From Bacteroidota bacterium (lineage in GTDB: Bacteria > Bacteroidota > Bacteroidia > Bacteroidales > Porphyromonadaceae), in the NCBI GenBank assembly GCA_023395395.1, contig JAEWZH010000017.1:182516-246515 (forward strand): a stretch of DNA of 64,000 nucleotides, written 5' to 3'. The number at the start of each line of letters is the position of its first letter. Position 1 is the stretch's first letter. The notes beneath the pieces were generated by a model. The model ran no database searches. It saw nothing but the letters and a program-made list of their open reading frames with translations, and had not been told where the DNA came from. This document shows positions 35,310 through 43,861 of the stretch, piece after piece. Position numbers and translations under genes: made by a program.

Positions 35310-37304
35310 ATGGAAAAGACCAGAAAGTTTGTACTGGATAGCACTCTACCAGTATACCCCGAATTTATCAAGGGGATTAGACGCGCTCCTGATCGTGGGT
35401 TTCGCTTGACTCCAGAGCAGACAAAAGTAGCACTTCGCAATGCGTTGCGTTATGTGCCCAAGGAGCTGCATGCTACCCTTGCGCCAGAATTTTTAGAGGA
35501 ACTAAAGACTAGAGGTAAAATCTATGCTTACCGCTATCGCCCTGAGGGAAATCTCAAGGCAAAGAGCATTGATGAATACAAAGGAAGGTGCCTGGAGGGC
35601 AAGGCTTTTCAGGTGATGATTGACAATAATCTCTGCTTCGACATCGCTCTTTACCCTTACGAATTGGTAACCTATGGCGAGACGGGACAGGTGTTCCAAA
35701 ACTGGCTTCAGTACCGCCTCACGATGAAATACCTAGAGGAGCTCACTGAGGATCAGACGCTCGTAATGGCGAGTGGTCATCCCCTAGGACTATTCAAAAG
35801 CCACCCAAGTGCCCCACGTGTCATCATCACCAACTCGATGATGGTAGGGCTGTACGATAATATCAAGGACTGGGAAGTAGCGGCTCAGATGGGCGTCGCC
35901 AATTATGGTCAGATGACGGCTGGTGGCTGGATGTACATTGGACCTCAAGGAATCGTCCATGGCACGTATAATACCATCCTCAACGCCGGTAGGCAGAGGC
36001 TAGGCATCAAGGAGGATGAGAACCTCGCCGGGAAACTCTTCATCTCTTCCGGACTAGGAGGTATGAGTGGAGCTCAGCCCAAAGCGGCTGATATCGCAGG
36101 CGCCGTTTCTATTGTCGCCGAAGTAGACGAGAGCCGAATCGCTATCCGCTACGAACAAGGATGGGTCAATCATGTAGCACACTCGCTCGAAGAGGCATTT
36201 GAGATGGCTCGCAAGGGTTTGGAGTCCAAGGCTCCTACAAGTATCGCCTATCTTGGGAACATCGTAGATCTCCTAGAGTATGCTTACGAAAAGAATATCC
36301 ACATCGATCTTCTAAGCGATCAAACCAGTTGCCACGCTGTATATGAGGGTGGTTACTGCCCTGTCAGTCTCACCTATGAGGAGCGTACCGAGATGCTCTA
36401 TAAGGATCGTGAAGGCTTCGCCCATGAGGTAGACAAGGGACTTAGACGTCATTATGAGATTATCAAGAAACTAGTGGCTAAGGGCACCTATTTCTTTGAC
36501 TATGGCAATGCCTTTATGAAAGCATGCTTCGATGCCGGGATTACCGAGATTTCTCGCAATGGCTACGATGATAAGGATGGTTTTATATGGCCAAGCTATG
36601 TAGAGGACATCATGGGTCCTGAGCTATTTGACTACGGCTATGGGCCATTCCGCTGGGTATGCCTCAGTGGCAAGCACGAGGATCTACTCAAGACCGATCA
36701 CGCTGCCATGGAGTGTATCGACCCTACCCGTAGAGCGCAAGACAGAGACAACTGGATTTGGATTCGCGATGCAGAGAAAAACCAGCTCGTAGTAGGTACT
36801 GAGGCACGTATCTTGTACCAAGATGCCCTAGGGCGAATGAATATTGCACTGAAGTTCAACGAAATGGTACGCAATGGTGAAGTGGGTCCAATTATGCTGG
36901 GTCGAGACCACCACGATGTAAGCGGTACCGACTCGCCATTCCGAGAGACTTCAAACATCCGTGATGGGAGCAATGTGATGGCGGATATGGCTGTACACTG
37001 CTTTGCGGGGAATTGTGCCCGTGGCTTCAGCCTCGTAGCTCTTCACAATGGTGGTGGCGTCGGTATCGGCAAGAGCATCAATGGAGGGTTTGGCATGGTG
37101 TGCGATGGCTCCAAGAGAGCCGATGAGATTATCCGCTCTTCTATGCTTTGGGACGTGATGGGCGGCGTAGCTCGTAGGTCTTGGGCTCGCAACGAAAATG
37201 CCATGAGTACGGTAAAGAGCTTCAACGAGACCCATGCAGATGGTTACCATATTACCGAACCATTCTTAGTGGATGATGAGATTATCAACAACCTAATTCA
37301 ATAA
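35310..37304 (+). CDS. hutU: Urocanate hydratase
   Basis: This 664-residue NAD-dependent enzyme converts urocanate to 4-imidazolone-5-propionate, step two of histidine breakdown. Recognisable parts are QMTAGGWMYIGPQGIVHGTY, FISSGLGGMSGAQPKAADIAG (dinucleotide-binding), DLLSDQTSCHAVYEGGYCPV with the conserved active-site Cys, and GVGIGKSINGGFGMVCDGS. It is about 110 residues longer than the enterobacterial form, as is usual for the Bacteroidota type. It is first in the five-gene hut operon. Confidence 0.96.
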   Translation: MEKTRKFVLDSTLPVYPEFIKGIRRAPDRGFRLTPEQTKVALRNALRYVPKELHATLAPEFLEELKTRGKIYAYRYRPEGNLKAKSIDEYKGRCLEGKAFQVMIDNNLCFDIALYPYELVTYGETGQVFQNWLQYRLTMKYLEELTEDQTLVMASGHPLGLFKSHPSAPRVIITNSMMVGLYDNIKDWEVAAQMGVANYGQMTAGGWMYIGPQGIVHGTYNTILNAGRQRLGIKEDENLAGKLFISSGLGGMSGAQPKAADIAGAVSIVAEVDESRIAIRYEQGWVNHVAHSLEEAFEMARKGLESKAPTSIAYLGNIVDLLEYAYEKNIHIDLLSDQTSCHAVYEGGYCPVSLTYEERTEMLYKDREGFAHEVDKGLRRHYEIIKKLVAKGTYFFDYGNAFMKACFDAGITEISRNGYDDKDGFIWPSYVEDIMGPELFDYGYGPFRWVCLSGKHEDLLKTDHAAMECIDPTRRAQDRDNWIWIRDAEKNQLVVGTEARILYQDALGRMNIALKFNEMVRNGEVGPIMLGRDHHDVSGTDSPFRETSNIRDGSNVMADMAVHCFAGNCARGFSLVALHNGGGVGIGKSINGGFGMVCDGSKRADEIIRSSMLWDVMGGVARRSWARNENAMSTVKSFNETHADGYHITEPFLVDDEIINNLIQ

Positions 37305-37309
37305 TTAGC

Positions 37310-38284
37310 ATGAATAAGATTATGGAATGCGTGCCTAATTTTAGTGAAGGCCGCAATAAAGAAGTAATGGAGGCGATACTTGCACCCCTACGCAATAAGG
37401 AGGGGGTAGTGCTCCTCGACTACAGCAATGATGAGGACCACAACCGTATGGTAGTGACCCTCGTAGGTGAGCCACAGCCCCTCAAAGAGGCGGTACTGGA
37501 AGCTGTAAAGGTAGCTGTAGCGAGGATAGACCTTACCAAGCATCAGGGTCAGCACCCACGTATGGGTGCGGTGGATGTGATTCCTTTCATCCCTATCAAA
37601 AATGTCACCAAAGAGGAGGCGATTGAGCTATCGCACGAGGTGGGCAAGATTATTGGCGAAGAGATTGGGGTACCTGTATTCCTATATGAGGATTCAGCTT
37701 CCTCTGCAGAGCGTCAAAACCTCGCCAAGATTCGCAAGGGTGAATTTGAAGGGATGGCAGAGAAGATTAAGCTACCCGAGTGGGCACCAGATTACGGCAA
37801 GGCTGAGCGCCACGCCACTGCCGGTACTGTCGCTGTCGGAGCACGTATGCCACTCGTCGCTTACAATGTCAATCTCGACCACCCTGATGTGGAGATAGCG
37901 ACAGCTATTGCCAAGCGAGTACGCTTTATCGGTGGTGGTCTTCGTTTTGTCAAGGGCATGGGTGTGGATCTTACCGAGCGCCACCAGAGCCAGGTATCTA
38001 TGAACCTTACGGACTATACCAAGACCGCTATCTACCGTGCACACGAGATGATTCGCATGGAGGCTAAGCGCTATGGAGCTAAGATTGTAGGGGCTGAGAT
38101 TATAGGTCTTGTCCCCAAGGAAGCTCTCGAACAGTCCCTCGCTTACTATCTATGTAAGGAAGAGATTGCCGAGGGCGAATACACCCTTGAGCAGCTGGCT
38201 GAGGAAATGACTAAATACCTACAACTTGAGGACTTCTCTGTAGAGCAGATTCTCGAGTATAAGCTGATGAAGGCTGATGCATAA
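37310..38284 (+). CDS. ftcD: Glutamate formimidoyltransferase
   Basis: This 324-residue enzyme transfers the formimino group from N-formimino-L-glutamate to tetrahydrofolate, releasing glutamate. It opens with IMECVPNFSEGRNKEVMEAI and shows HQGQHPRMGAVDVIPFIP, containing the catalytic-region His, and NVNLDHPDVEIA. It corresponds to the transferase half of the mammalian bifunctional protein; the cyclodeaminase half is encoded separately at 39556. It sits 5 bp after hutU and overlaps hutI by 8 bp. Confidence 0.95.
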   Translation: MNKIMECVPNFSEGRNKEVMEAILAPLRNKEGVVLLDYSNDEDHNRMVVTLVGEPQPLKEAVLEAVKVAVARIDLTKHQGQHPRMGAVDVIPFIPIKNVTKEEAIELSHEVGKIIGEEIGVPVFLYEDSASSAERQNLAKIRKGEFEGMAEKIKLPEWAPDYGKAERHATAGTVAVGARMPLVAYNVNLDHPDVEIATAIAKRVRFIGGGLRFVKGMGVDLTERHQSQVSMNLTDYTKTAIYRAHEMIRMEAKRYGAKIVGAEIIGLVPKEALEQSLAYYLCKEEIAEGEYTLEQLAEEMTKYLQLEDFSVEQILEYKLMKADA

Positions 38285-39536
38285 CGGTAAGCAAAAAGGG
38301 AGTCTATTCCTTTACAATATAGGTCAGTTGATCACCATGGCGGGAGGTCCTAAAAAGGGTTCCGCCATGGGTGATATTGGGCTCATCGAGGGACCAGCCG
38401 TCTTGGTCATAGAGGATGGAATAGTGACCTATGCTGGCAAGCAGTCTGAGGCGCCTTGTCCCAAAGAGCATGGAATGGAATTTGTCGATGCTCGAGGGCA
38501 GTGCGTCCTTCCTGGGTTCATTGATTCCCACACCCATCTCGTATTTGGTGGATATAGAGAGGACGAGTTCCAGTGGCGCCTCGCCGGCGAGAGCTACATG
38601 AGCATCATGGAGCGAGGCGGCGGTATCGCTTCGACTACAAAGGCGACAAGGGTCGCTACCCTTGAGCAACTAGCAGACAAAGCGACAGCACACCTCGATG
38701 ATATGCTCAAGATGGGCGTAACTACCGTAGAAGCCAAGAGTGGGTACGGTATGGATAGGGAGACAGAGATACGCCAGCTGGAGGTGACACGCCATCTCGA
38801 GGCAACGCACCCTATCTCGCTCTACAGTACCTATATGGGAGCGCATGATACGCCTGCGGAGTACAAGGGACGCCCACACGAGTATATCGACTTTATCATC
38901 CGTGAGATGCTACCTCTGGTCAAGGAGAAGAGACTGGCAGAGTGCGTCGATATATTTACGGAGAAGAATGTATTTGAGCACGATGATACCCGTCGGCTCC
39001 TCAACGCAGCCAAAGAATACGGCTTCAAAGTCAAGATGCATGCCGATGAGATTGTGCATATCGGTGGCGCAGACCTTGCCGCCGAACTTGGTTGTCTCTC
39101 AGCCGACCACCTCCTTAAGGTTTCAGACGAAGGCATCAAGGCTCTAGCCAGTAGCGAGACGGTGGCGACCTGTCTGCCCCTCACCGCCTTTTCTCTGATG
39201 GACGACTATGCCCCTGCGCGCAAGATGATTGACGAGGGGTGCTACGTAGCAGTCGCTTCGGATCTCAATCCTGGCAGTTGCTTCTCTAGTTCTATCCCTC
39301 TGCTGATTGCACTCTCGACTATTTACATGAAGATGACAGTAGAGGAGACACTTACAGCCCTTACCATCAATGCAGCCAAAGCCATCGATAGACACAATGC
39401 GATAGGTAGCCTGGAGGTCGGGAAAGCAGGTGATGCGGTGATTCTAAAGTACCCTAGCTACAAGTTCTTGAGCTACCACTTCGGGATGAATCTAGTGGAC
39501 ACTACGATTAAAAACGGAATAACTTATAAATTCTAA
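38277..39536 (+). CDS. hutI: Imidazolonepropionase
   Basis: This 419-residue amidohydrolase opens the ring of 4-imidazolone-5-propionate to give N-formimino-L-glutamate. It has the metal-binding motif GFIDSHTHLVFGG (about residue 82), KMHADEIVHIGGADLAAELG (about 255), and VAVASDLNPGSCFSSS with the metal-binding Asp. It overlaps ftcD by 8 bp, so translation is coupled. Confidence 0.96.
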   Translation: MHNGKQKGSLFLYNIGQLITMAGGPKKGSAMGDIGLIEGPAVLVIEDGIVTYAGKQSEAPCPKEHGMEFVDARGQCVLPGFIDSHTHLVFGGYREDEFQWRLAGESYMSIMERGGGIASTTKATRVATLEQLADKATAHLDDMLKMGVTTVEAKSGYGMDRETEIRQLEVTRHLEATHPISLYSTYMGAHDTPAEYKGRPHEYIDFIIREMLPLVKEKRLAECVDIFTEKNVFEHDDTRRLLNAAKEYGFKVKMHADEIVHIGGADLAAELGCLSADHLLKVSDEGIKALASSETVATCLPLTAFSLMDDYAPARKMIDEGCYVAVASDLNPGSCFSSSIPLLIALSTIYMKMTVEETLTALTINAAKAIDRHNAIGSLEVGKAGDAVILKYPSYKFLSYHFGMNLVDTTIKNGITYKF

Positions 39537-39555
39537 GACAATAGAGATAAAAATT

Positions 39556-40185
39556 ATGATGTTGAAAGACCATACCCTAGTACAATTTAGCGATGTGACC
39601 GCCGGCAGTGACCCCGTGCCTGGTGGCGGTAGTGTATCAGCCCTTGCTGGTGCTATCTCCGCTTCGCTGGCTAAGATGGTAGCCAATCTCACCATCGGTC
39701 GTAAGAAGTACGCCGAGGTAGAGGGTGAGATGATGGAGGTAGCAGCCAAGGCGGAGGAGATTCGCCAGCACCTACTCCTTGCTATCGACCGTGACAGCGA
39801 TGCCTACAACCTAGTATCAGAGGCGTTTAAGATGCCCAAGGAGACAGACGAGGAAAAGGCGATACGTAGCGAGAAGATACAGGAGGCAACCAAAGTGGCT
39901 GCCCTCGTACCTATGGAGGTAGCCAAGACCACTTACGAACTTATCCCATTGATTGAGGCTGTGGTGATGAAAGGCAATCAGAATGCCATCACTGATGGTT
40001 GTATCGCAATGATGAACTGTCGCTTAGGTGTCCTAGGTGCGCTCCTCAATGTACGCATCAATCTTGGTGGACTAAAGGACGAGGCTTTTGTAAAAGAATT
40101 AGCAGCGGATTGCGAGCGACTCGAAAGGGACATCACCGACATCGAGCATCGCCTCCTACAGCATACCTACAAAGCGATCCAGTGA
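39556..40185 (+). CDS. fchA: Formimidoyltetrahydrofolate cyclodeaminase
   Basis: This 209-residue enzyme converts 5-formimino-THF to 5,10-methenyl-THF and ammonia. The conserved glycine-rich N-terminus PVPGGGSVSALAGAISASLA and MVANLTIGRKKYAEVE identify the FTCD_C family. The product returns the carbon unit to the folate pool. It lies 20 bp after hutI and ends one base before the hutH ATG. Confidence 0.93.
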   Translation: MMLKDHTLVQFSDVTAGSDPVPGGGSVSALAGAISASLAKMVANLTIGRKKYAEVEGEMMEVAAKAEEIRQHLLLAIDRDSDAYNLVSEAFKMPKETDEEKAIRSEKIQEATKVAALVPMEVAKTTYELIPLIEAVVMKGNQNAITDGCIAMMNCRLGVLGALLNVRINLGGLKDEAFVKELAADCERLERDITDIEHRLLQHTYKAIQ

Positions 40186-40186
40186 T

Positions 40187-41719
40187 ATGAGAGTCGTCAC
40201 CCACCAACCCTATACCATAGATGAGCCTATAGAGTATGTCATCGGGAGAGACAAACTCACTATCGAAGCCCTAGAGCGTATCATCTTTAGCAAGAAGGTC
40301 ACCTATTCTTTAGCACCGGAAGCCATCACACGTATACAGAAGTGCCGTGATTACCTCGATGAAAAGGTAGCGAAGAGCGACCGTCCACTGTACGGTATCA
40401 CCACGGGCTTTGGTTCTCTTTGCAATATCAGCATCTCTCAAGACGATCTCACCAAACTACAGGAAAATCTCGTTATGAGCCACTCTTGCAGCTATGGTGA
40501 CGAGGTGGCAGAGCCTATCGTCAAGCTCATGCTCATCCTCAAGGCTTATGCGCTCAGCCTCGGACACAGTGGTGTACAGGTAGAGACCGTACAGCGCCTA
40601 GTGGACATGCTCAATGAAGAGATGTATCCTATCGTCTACGACAAGGGCTCTCTCGGAGCCTCAGGCGACCTCGCTCCCTTGGCAAAGCTCTTCCTCCCAC
40701 TAATCGGCGAGGGCGAAGTGTACTACAAAGGGGAGAAGATGACGGCTAAAGAGGCTTACGATAAGGCAGGCTTACAGACCATCACCCTAAGGAGTAAAGA
40801 GGGCTTAGCGCTCCTCAATGGCACTCAGTTCATGAGCTCTCACGGGGTCTATGCACTGATGCTCGCTCGTAGGGCACAGAAGGCTGCACTACATGTCGCA
40901 GCGCTTTCGCTGGAAGCCTTTGACGGACTATCCGCTCCATTCTATGCAGGTCTACACACCATTCGTCCACACCAAGGGCAATCCTATGTTGCCCAGACGA
41001 TGCGCGACCTGCTCGAGGGGAGCCAACTCCAAGAGCAAGCCAAAGCACAGGTGCAAGATCCCTACTCCTTCCGCTGTATCCCTCAGGTACACGGAGCTTC
41101 GTACGATGCGCTACAGTATGTCACCAGCGTAGTAGAGACAGAAATCAACTCCGTCACCGACAATCCTACCATCTTCCCGGATGAGGATATGATTGTATCT
41201 GGTGGCAACTTCCACGGCCAGCCTCTGGCGATTGTTTATGACTTTCTCGCTCTAGCGATGGCAGAGATTGGCAATATCTCCGAGCGTCGTACCGCTCAGT
41301 TGATTCTTGGACTCCGAGGTCTGCCGGAGTTTTTGGTCGCCAAACCGGGTCTCAATTCTGGCTTCATGATTCCTCAGTACGCTGCAGCGGCGATGGTGAG
41401 TCAGAATAAGATGTACTGCTACTCCGCCGCTTCAGATAGTATCGTGAGTAGCAATGGTCAGGAGGACCATGTATCCATGGGTGCCAATGCGGCAACCAAG
41501 CTCTTGCCATTGCTCGATAATCTCTACGCTATACTCGGTGTCGAACTGATGAATGGTGCTCAGGCGTTGGCGCTCCGCAACGGAACCGGCAAGACCTCTG
41601 CCCCACTCCAAAAGCTCTACAACGACTTCCGAAAGGTAGTTCCAATGGTGCAGGACGACGTAGTAATGTACCGCCAGATGCAGGACGCTACCGACTTCGT
41701 CTACCGCTACGATTTCTAA
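40187..41719 (+). CDS. hutH: Histidine ammonia-lyase
   Basis: This 510-residue enzyme deaminates histidine to urocanate, the entry step of the pathway encoded by this operon. Residues A158-S159-G160 in GSLGASGDLAPLAKL form the self-made MIO prosthetic group. ITTGFGSLCNI and FHGQPLAIVYDFLALAMAE are further family motifs. It is last in the operon although it catalyses the first step, and is followed by a bidirectional terminator. Confidence 0.97.
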   Translation: MRVVTHQPYTIDEPIEYVIGRDKLTIEALERIIFSKKVTYSLAPEAITRIQKCRDYLDEKVAKSDRPLYGITTGFGSLCNISISQDDLTKLQENLVMSHSCSYGDEVAEPIVKLMLILKAYALSLGHSGVQVETVQRLVDMLNEEMYPIVYDKGSLGASGDLAPLAKLFLPLIGEGEVYYKGEKMTAKEAYDKAGLQTITLRSKEGLALLNGTQFMSSHGVYALMLARRAQKAALHVAALSLEAFDGLSAPFYAGLHTIRPHQGQSYVAQTMRDLLEGSQLQEQAKAQVQDPYSFRCIPQVHGASYDALQYVTSVVETEINSVTDNPTIFPDEDMIVSGGNFHGQPLAIVYDFLALAMAEIGNISERRTAQLILGLRGLPEFLVAKPGLNSGFMIPQYAAAAMVSQNKMYCYSAASDSIVSSNGQEDHVSMGANAATKLLPLLDNLYAILGVELMNGAQALALRNGTGKTSAPLQKLYNDFRKVVPMVQDDVVMYRQMQDATDFVYRYDF

Positions 41720-41734
41720 ATCAATAATACGGTA

Positions 41735-41776
41735 CATAAAGGGCACCGAGGACATTAGTCCTTGGTGCCCTTTATG
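41735..41776. terminator. Bidirectional terminator between hutH and the convergent acetyltransferase
   Basis: A 19-bp stem (41735-41753 with 41758-41776) with one G-U pair and the loop ATTA. A T-rich side (TTTATGTATT) on the plus strand and an A/T-rich side on the minus strand let it serve both converging genes. Confidence 0.8.
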
Positions 41777-41792
41777 TATTCCATCTCTACGA

Positions 41793-42449
41793 TTACGTCA
41801 GGGGATTGACGAGTGGGAGGGATTGAGGCAATAGGAGCTGGGAATCGAGCATCAACGACATCCAGCAGATAGGTGCGGGGAGCATGGGGCGCCATTCTTG
41901 CTGGCGTTGGTTTTCAAACTGCTTCTGCGATAGGTGCTTTTGTTCGTATTGAGCCACAGCATTCAGATAGTCTTGTGCTAATTTATCGGGGAAAAGCAAT
42001 GGTGTAGCATCCTTAGGAGCTTTCTCATAGATGATACTATCCTGCCATATGAAGCCAAAGCGCTTGTAGTACGTCACCAACCAATCCTCAGCAGGCACCA
42101 AGAAAGCGAGCGCATACCCTTCCGCCCTTAGCTCCTCAAGTATTTCCTTCATAAAACGGCTCATCACCCCCTGCCCTTGGGCGCGCTCAGCAGTACAGAC
42201 ACTATAGAGGTAAGCTGCCCTTAGAGGTGGCTCTCCCCGCCGAATCCTCAGCTTGTAATCGACAATCTGAGTAAAGGCGACCAACCCTCCCTCATCGTCT
42301 ACGAGGAGCTTGGTATGCTGAGGAGTGGGCAGATGCTCGAGCTGTAGGAGATAGTAGTCTAGATACTTGGCACCAAAGCTCTCACACAGCAGCCCTACAA
42401 TCTCCTCATGCAGATACGAGTCATCGCTCCTATATCTAATCCTTTTCAT
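41793..42449 (-). CDS. GNAT family N-acetyltransferase
   Basis: This 218-residue protein has the GNAT fold. It shows KLLVDDEGGLVAFTQIV (beta-strand 4 region), and then YLYSVCTAERAQGQGVMSRFMKEI, the acetyl-CoA pyrophosphate-binding motif A (Q/RxxGxG/A). AFLVPAEDWLVTYYKRFGF follows as motif B. The substrate is unknown. Its start overlaps the end of the upstream DUF2156-like gene by 14 bp, so the two acyltransferase-fold proteins are co-translated and may act on related substrates. Confidence 0.85.
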   Translation of the reverse strand: MKRIRYRSDDSYLHEEIVGLLCESFGAKYLDYYLLQLEHLPTPQHTKLLVDDEGGLVAFTQIVDYKLRIRRGEPPLRAAYLYSVCTAERAQGQGVMSRFMKEILEELRAEGYALAFLVPAEDWLVTYYKRFGFIWQDSIIYEKAPKDATPLLFPDKLAQDYLNAVAQYEQKHLSQKQFENQRQQEWRPMLPAPICWMSLMLDSQLLLPQSLPLVNPLT

Positions 42450-43347
42450 ACCTCAGCACCACTGTGTGCTTGTCCAATATCTTCATCGGATAGTAGGAGA
42501 GCTTTGCTTTCCTCAGCCCCGGGAGCCCGAGATCCTCCTCTCGATTGATCCGCACATATTGTCCAGGCAGATGTGCGACAAACTCCTGATTGATGATAGT
42601 AAAAGAACCCTCATACTCCGTATCTGCCTTCTCTATATGTACCCCGAAACAATGTGGGCTGATCTGCATTCCTAGCGAAAATGCTATAATTTTACCATCC
42701 ACACGAATACATCCGCCCCTGAGACCAATCTCCTCATGATGCTCCAAAGCACGTTGTACCATAATCTTTTCCTCCTCCATACCCTCGGTTTCTTCTGTCT
42801 CATCGTACCACACTTGATAGAGCTCTGCACACTCGGCAGCATTTGCTTTCGTGATGGGTTCGTATTGATAATCGGGATAGAGGCGCTTAAACTTATTGAT
42901 ATGATTACGCTTAGGCTGGAGCTTTTTCCCCGAAAGAGTCTCTAGCTTCTCACGCTCATAGAGGTAGTCGGCGCTGTCTCTATTATTGATGACATGAATA
43001 TCCGTGGGATTAGTCGCCTGAATCGCCTCTAACGCACTCTCCTGCACGGCCATAAGAGTCAGATGCTGGCAGCTATCCTCAAGGCTCGCCTCCATATCCT
43101 TCAGCACCTCAGCCAGATTACCATTTCCGATGGGGGTCAGGAAAGCAGTCCGCCCCGTCTCCTTGCTCCTAAAGCGAATGATCATCATCCCCTTGTGAAA
43201 CGCCACAGAGGTCTGGTAGAGGAAGCCCCAATTGTATAGATTGCCAAAAGAATAGTCACAATTGCAATAGGGATTGCACTCCAGATACGCCAGTATTTGG
43301 TCTCTATCCTCCAAGCACACCCTATGAAAATCAATCGTATCAGCCAT
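42436..43347 (-). CDS. DUF2156 / phosphatidylglycerol lysyltransferase C-terminal-like protein
   Basis: This 303-residue protein resembles the soluble GNAT-type domain of aminoacyl-phosphatidylglycerol synthases (DUF2156). Features are CNYSFGNLYNWG-like spacing at the N-terminus (NCDYSFGNLYNWGFLYQT), LSGKKLQPKRNHINKFKRLYPDYQYEPIT in the centre, and IIAFSLGMQI and HIEKADTEYEGSFTIINQEF towards the end. There is no N-terminal flippase region, so it may use aminoacyl-tRNA on a soluble or lipid acceptor. Acceptor unknown. It is first in a two-gene minus-strand unit with the GNAT gene. Confidence 0.85.
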   Translation of the reverse strand: MADTIDFHRVCLEDRDQILAYLECNPYCNCDYSFGNLYNWGFLYQTSVAFHKGMMIIRFRSKETGRTAFLTPIGNGNLAEVLKDMEASLEDSCQHLTLMAVQESALEAIQATNPTDIHVINNRDSADYLYEREKLETLSGKKLQPKRNHINKFKRLYPDYQYEPITKANAAECAELYQVWYDETEETEGMEEEKIMVQRALEHHEEIGLRGGCIRVDGKIIAFSLGMQISPHCFGVHIEKADTEYEGSFTIINQEFVAHLPGQYVRINREEDLGLPGLRKAKLSYYPMKILDKHTVVLRYEKD

Positions 43348-43388
43348 ATATTTGTCTAATTATCTCCGTCAGAATAAAAATCGTAGCA

Positions 43389-43396
43389 CAAAGATA
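43389..43396 (-). promoter_or_regulatory. Putative -7 promoter element for the DUF2156/GNAT pair
   Basis: Read on the minus strand this is TATCTTTG, a full TAnnTTTG match, about 40 bp upstream of the first ATG. No good -33 box was seen at 19-21 bp. Confidence 0.5.
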
Positions 43397-43472
43397 CTAA
43401 AATAGCAGGAGTATCGTTTTGCGTGAAATGGGCGCACAGTAGTGATTTGTCTGTCCCGTCCTGAATAAGCCC

Positions 43473-43570
43473 CTCTATAGAGGAGACAAAACTCCTATAT
43501 ATAGGAGACAAAACTCCTCTATAGAGGACACACAACTCCTCTATAGAGGAGACGCCTGTCTTCTATACAC
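43473..43570. repeat. 22-bp periodic palindrome array 3
   Basis: Perfect CTCTATAGAG cores begin at 43473, 43517 and 43539. Degenerate copies are at 43495 (CTATATATAG) and 43561 (TTCTATACAC). The step is exactly 22 bp. Spacers are GAGACAAAACTC (twice), GACACACAACTC and GAGACGCCTGTC. It lies in a 514-bp gap between divergent transcription units, about 75 bp upstream of the minus-strand promoter and about 210 bp before the next plus-strand promoter. The remainder of the gap is AT-rich and without a gene. Confidence 0.9.
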
Positions 43571-43778
43571 ATGCGCTACCCTAGCCGGTTAGTCGGAAGA
43601 GCCTTTGAGGTAGCCCTCTACTTCTTGAGTCCCTGTTTTGAGAATATAAGCCCCCTCCCAAAGAAGGAATAGATTGCCTTCATCCTCTTTTATTTCCAGT
43701 CAAGTCAGACAAATATCCCGCTAATAAGGAATAACTACAAATTTATGTACTACAAATCTATTTATTACAATACAAATC

Positions 43779-43809
43779 TTTTAAATACCATATATTTTAG
43801 CTACATTTG
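43779..43809 (+). promoter_or_regulatory. Putative promoter of the DUF4988-like lipoprotein
   Basis: TTTT (43779-43782, one mismatch to TTTG), a 19-bp spacer and TACATTTG (43802-43809). The start point would be near 43816, about 45 nt before the ATG. Confidence 0.5.
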
Positions 43810-43861
43810 ACTCTTTAATAAGAAGCTACCTATATTTAATAGTACTAACCAAAAAGTAAAA

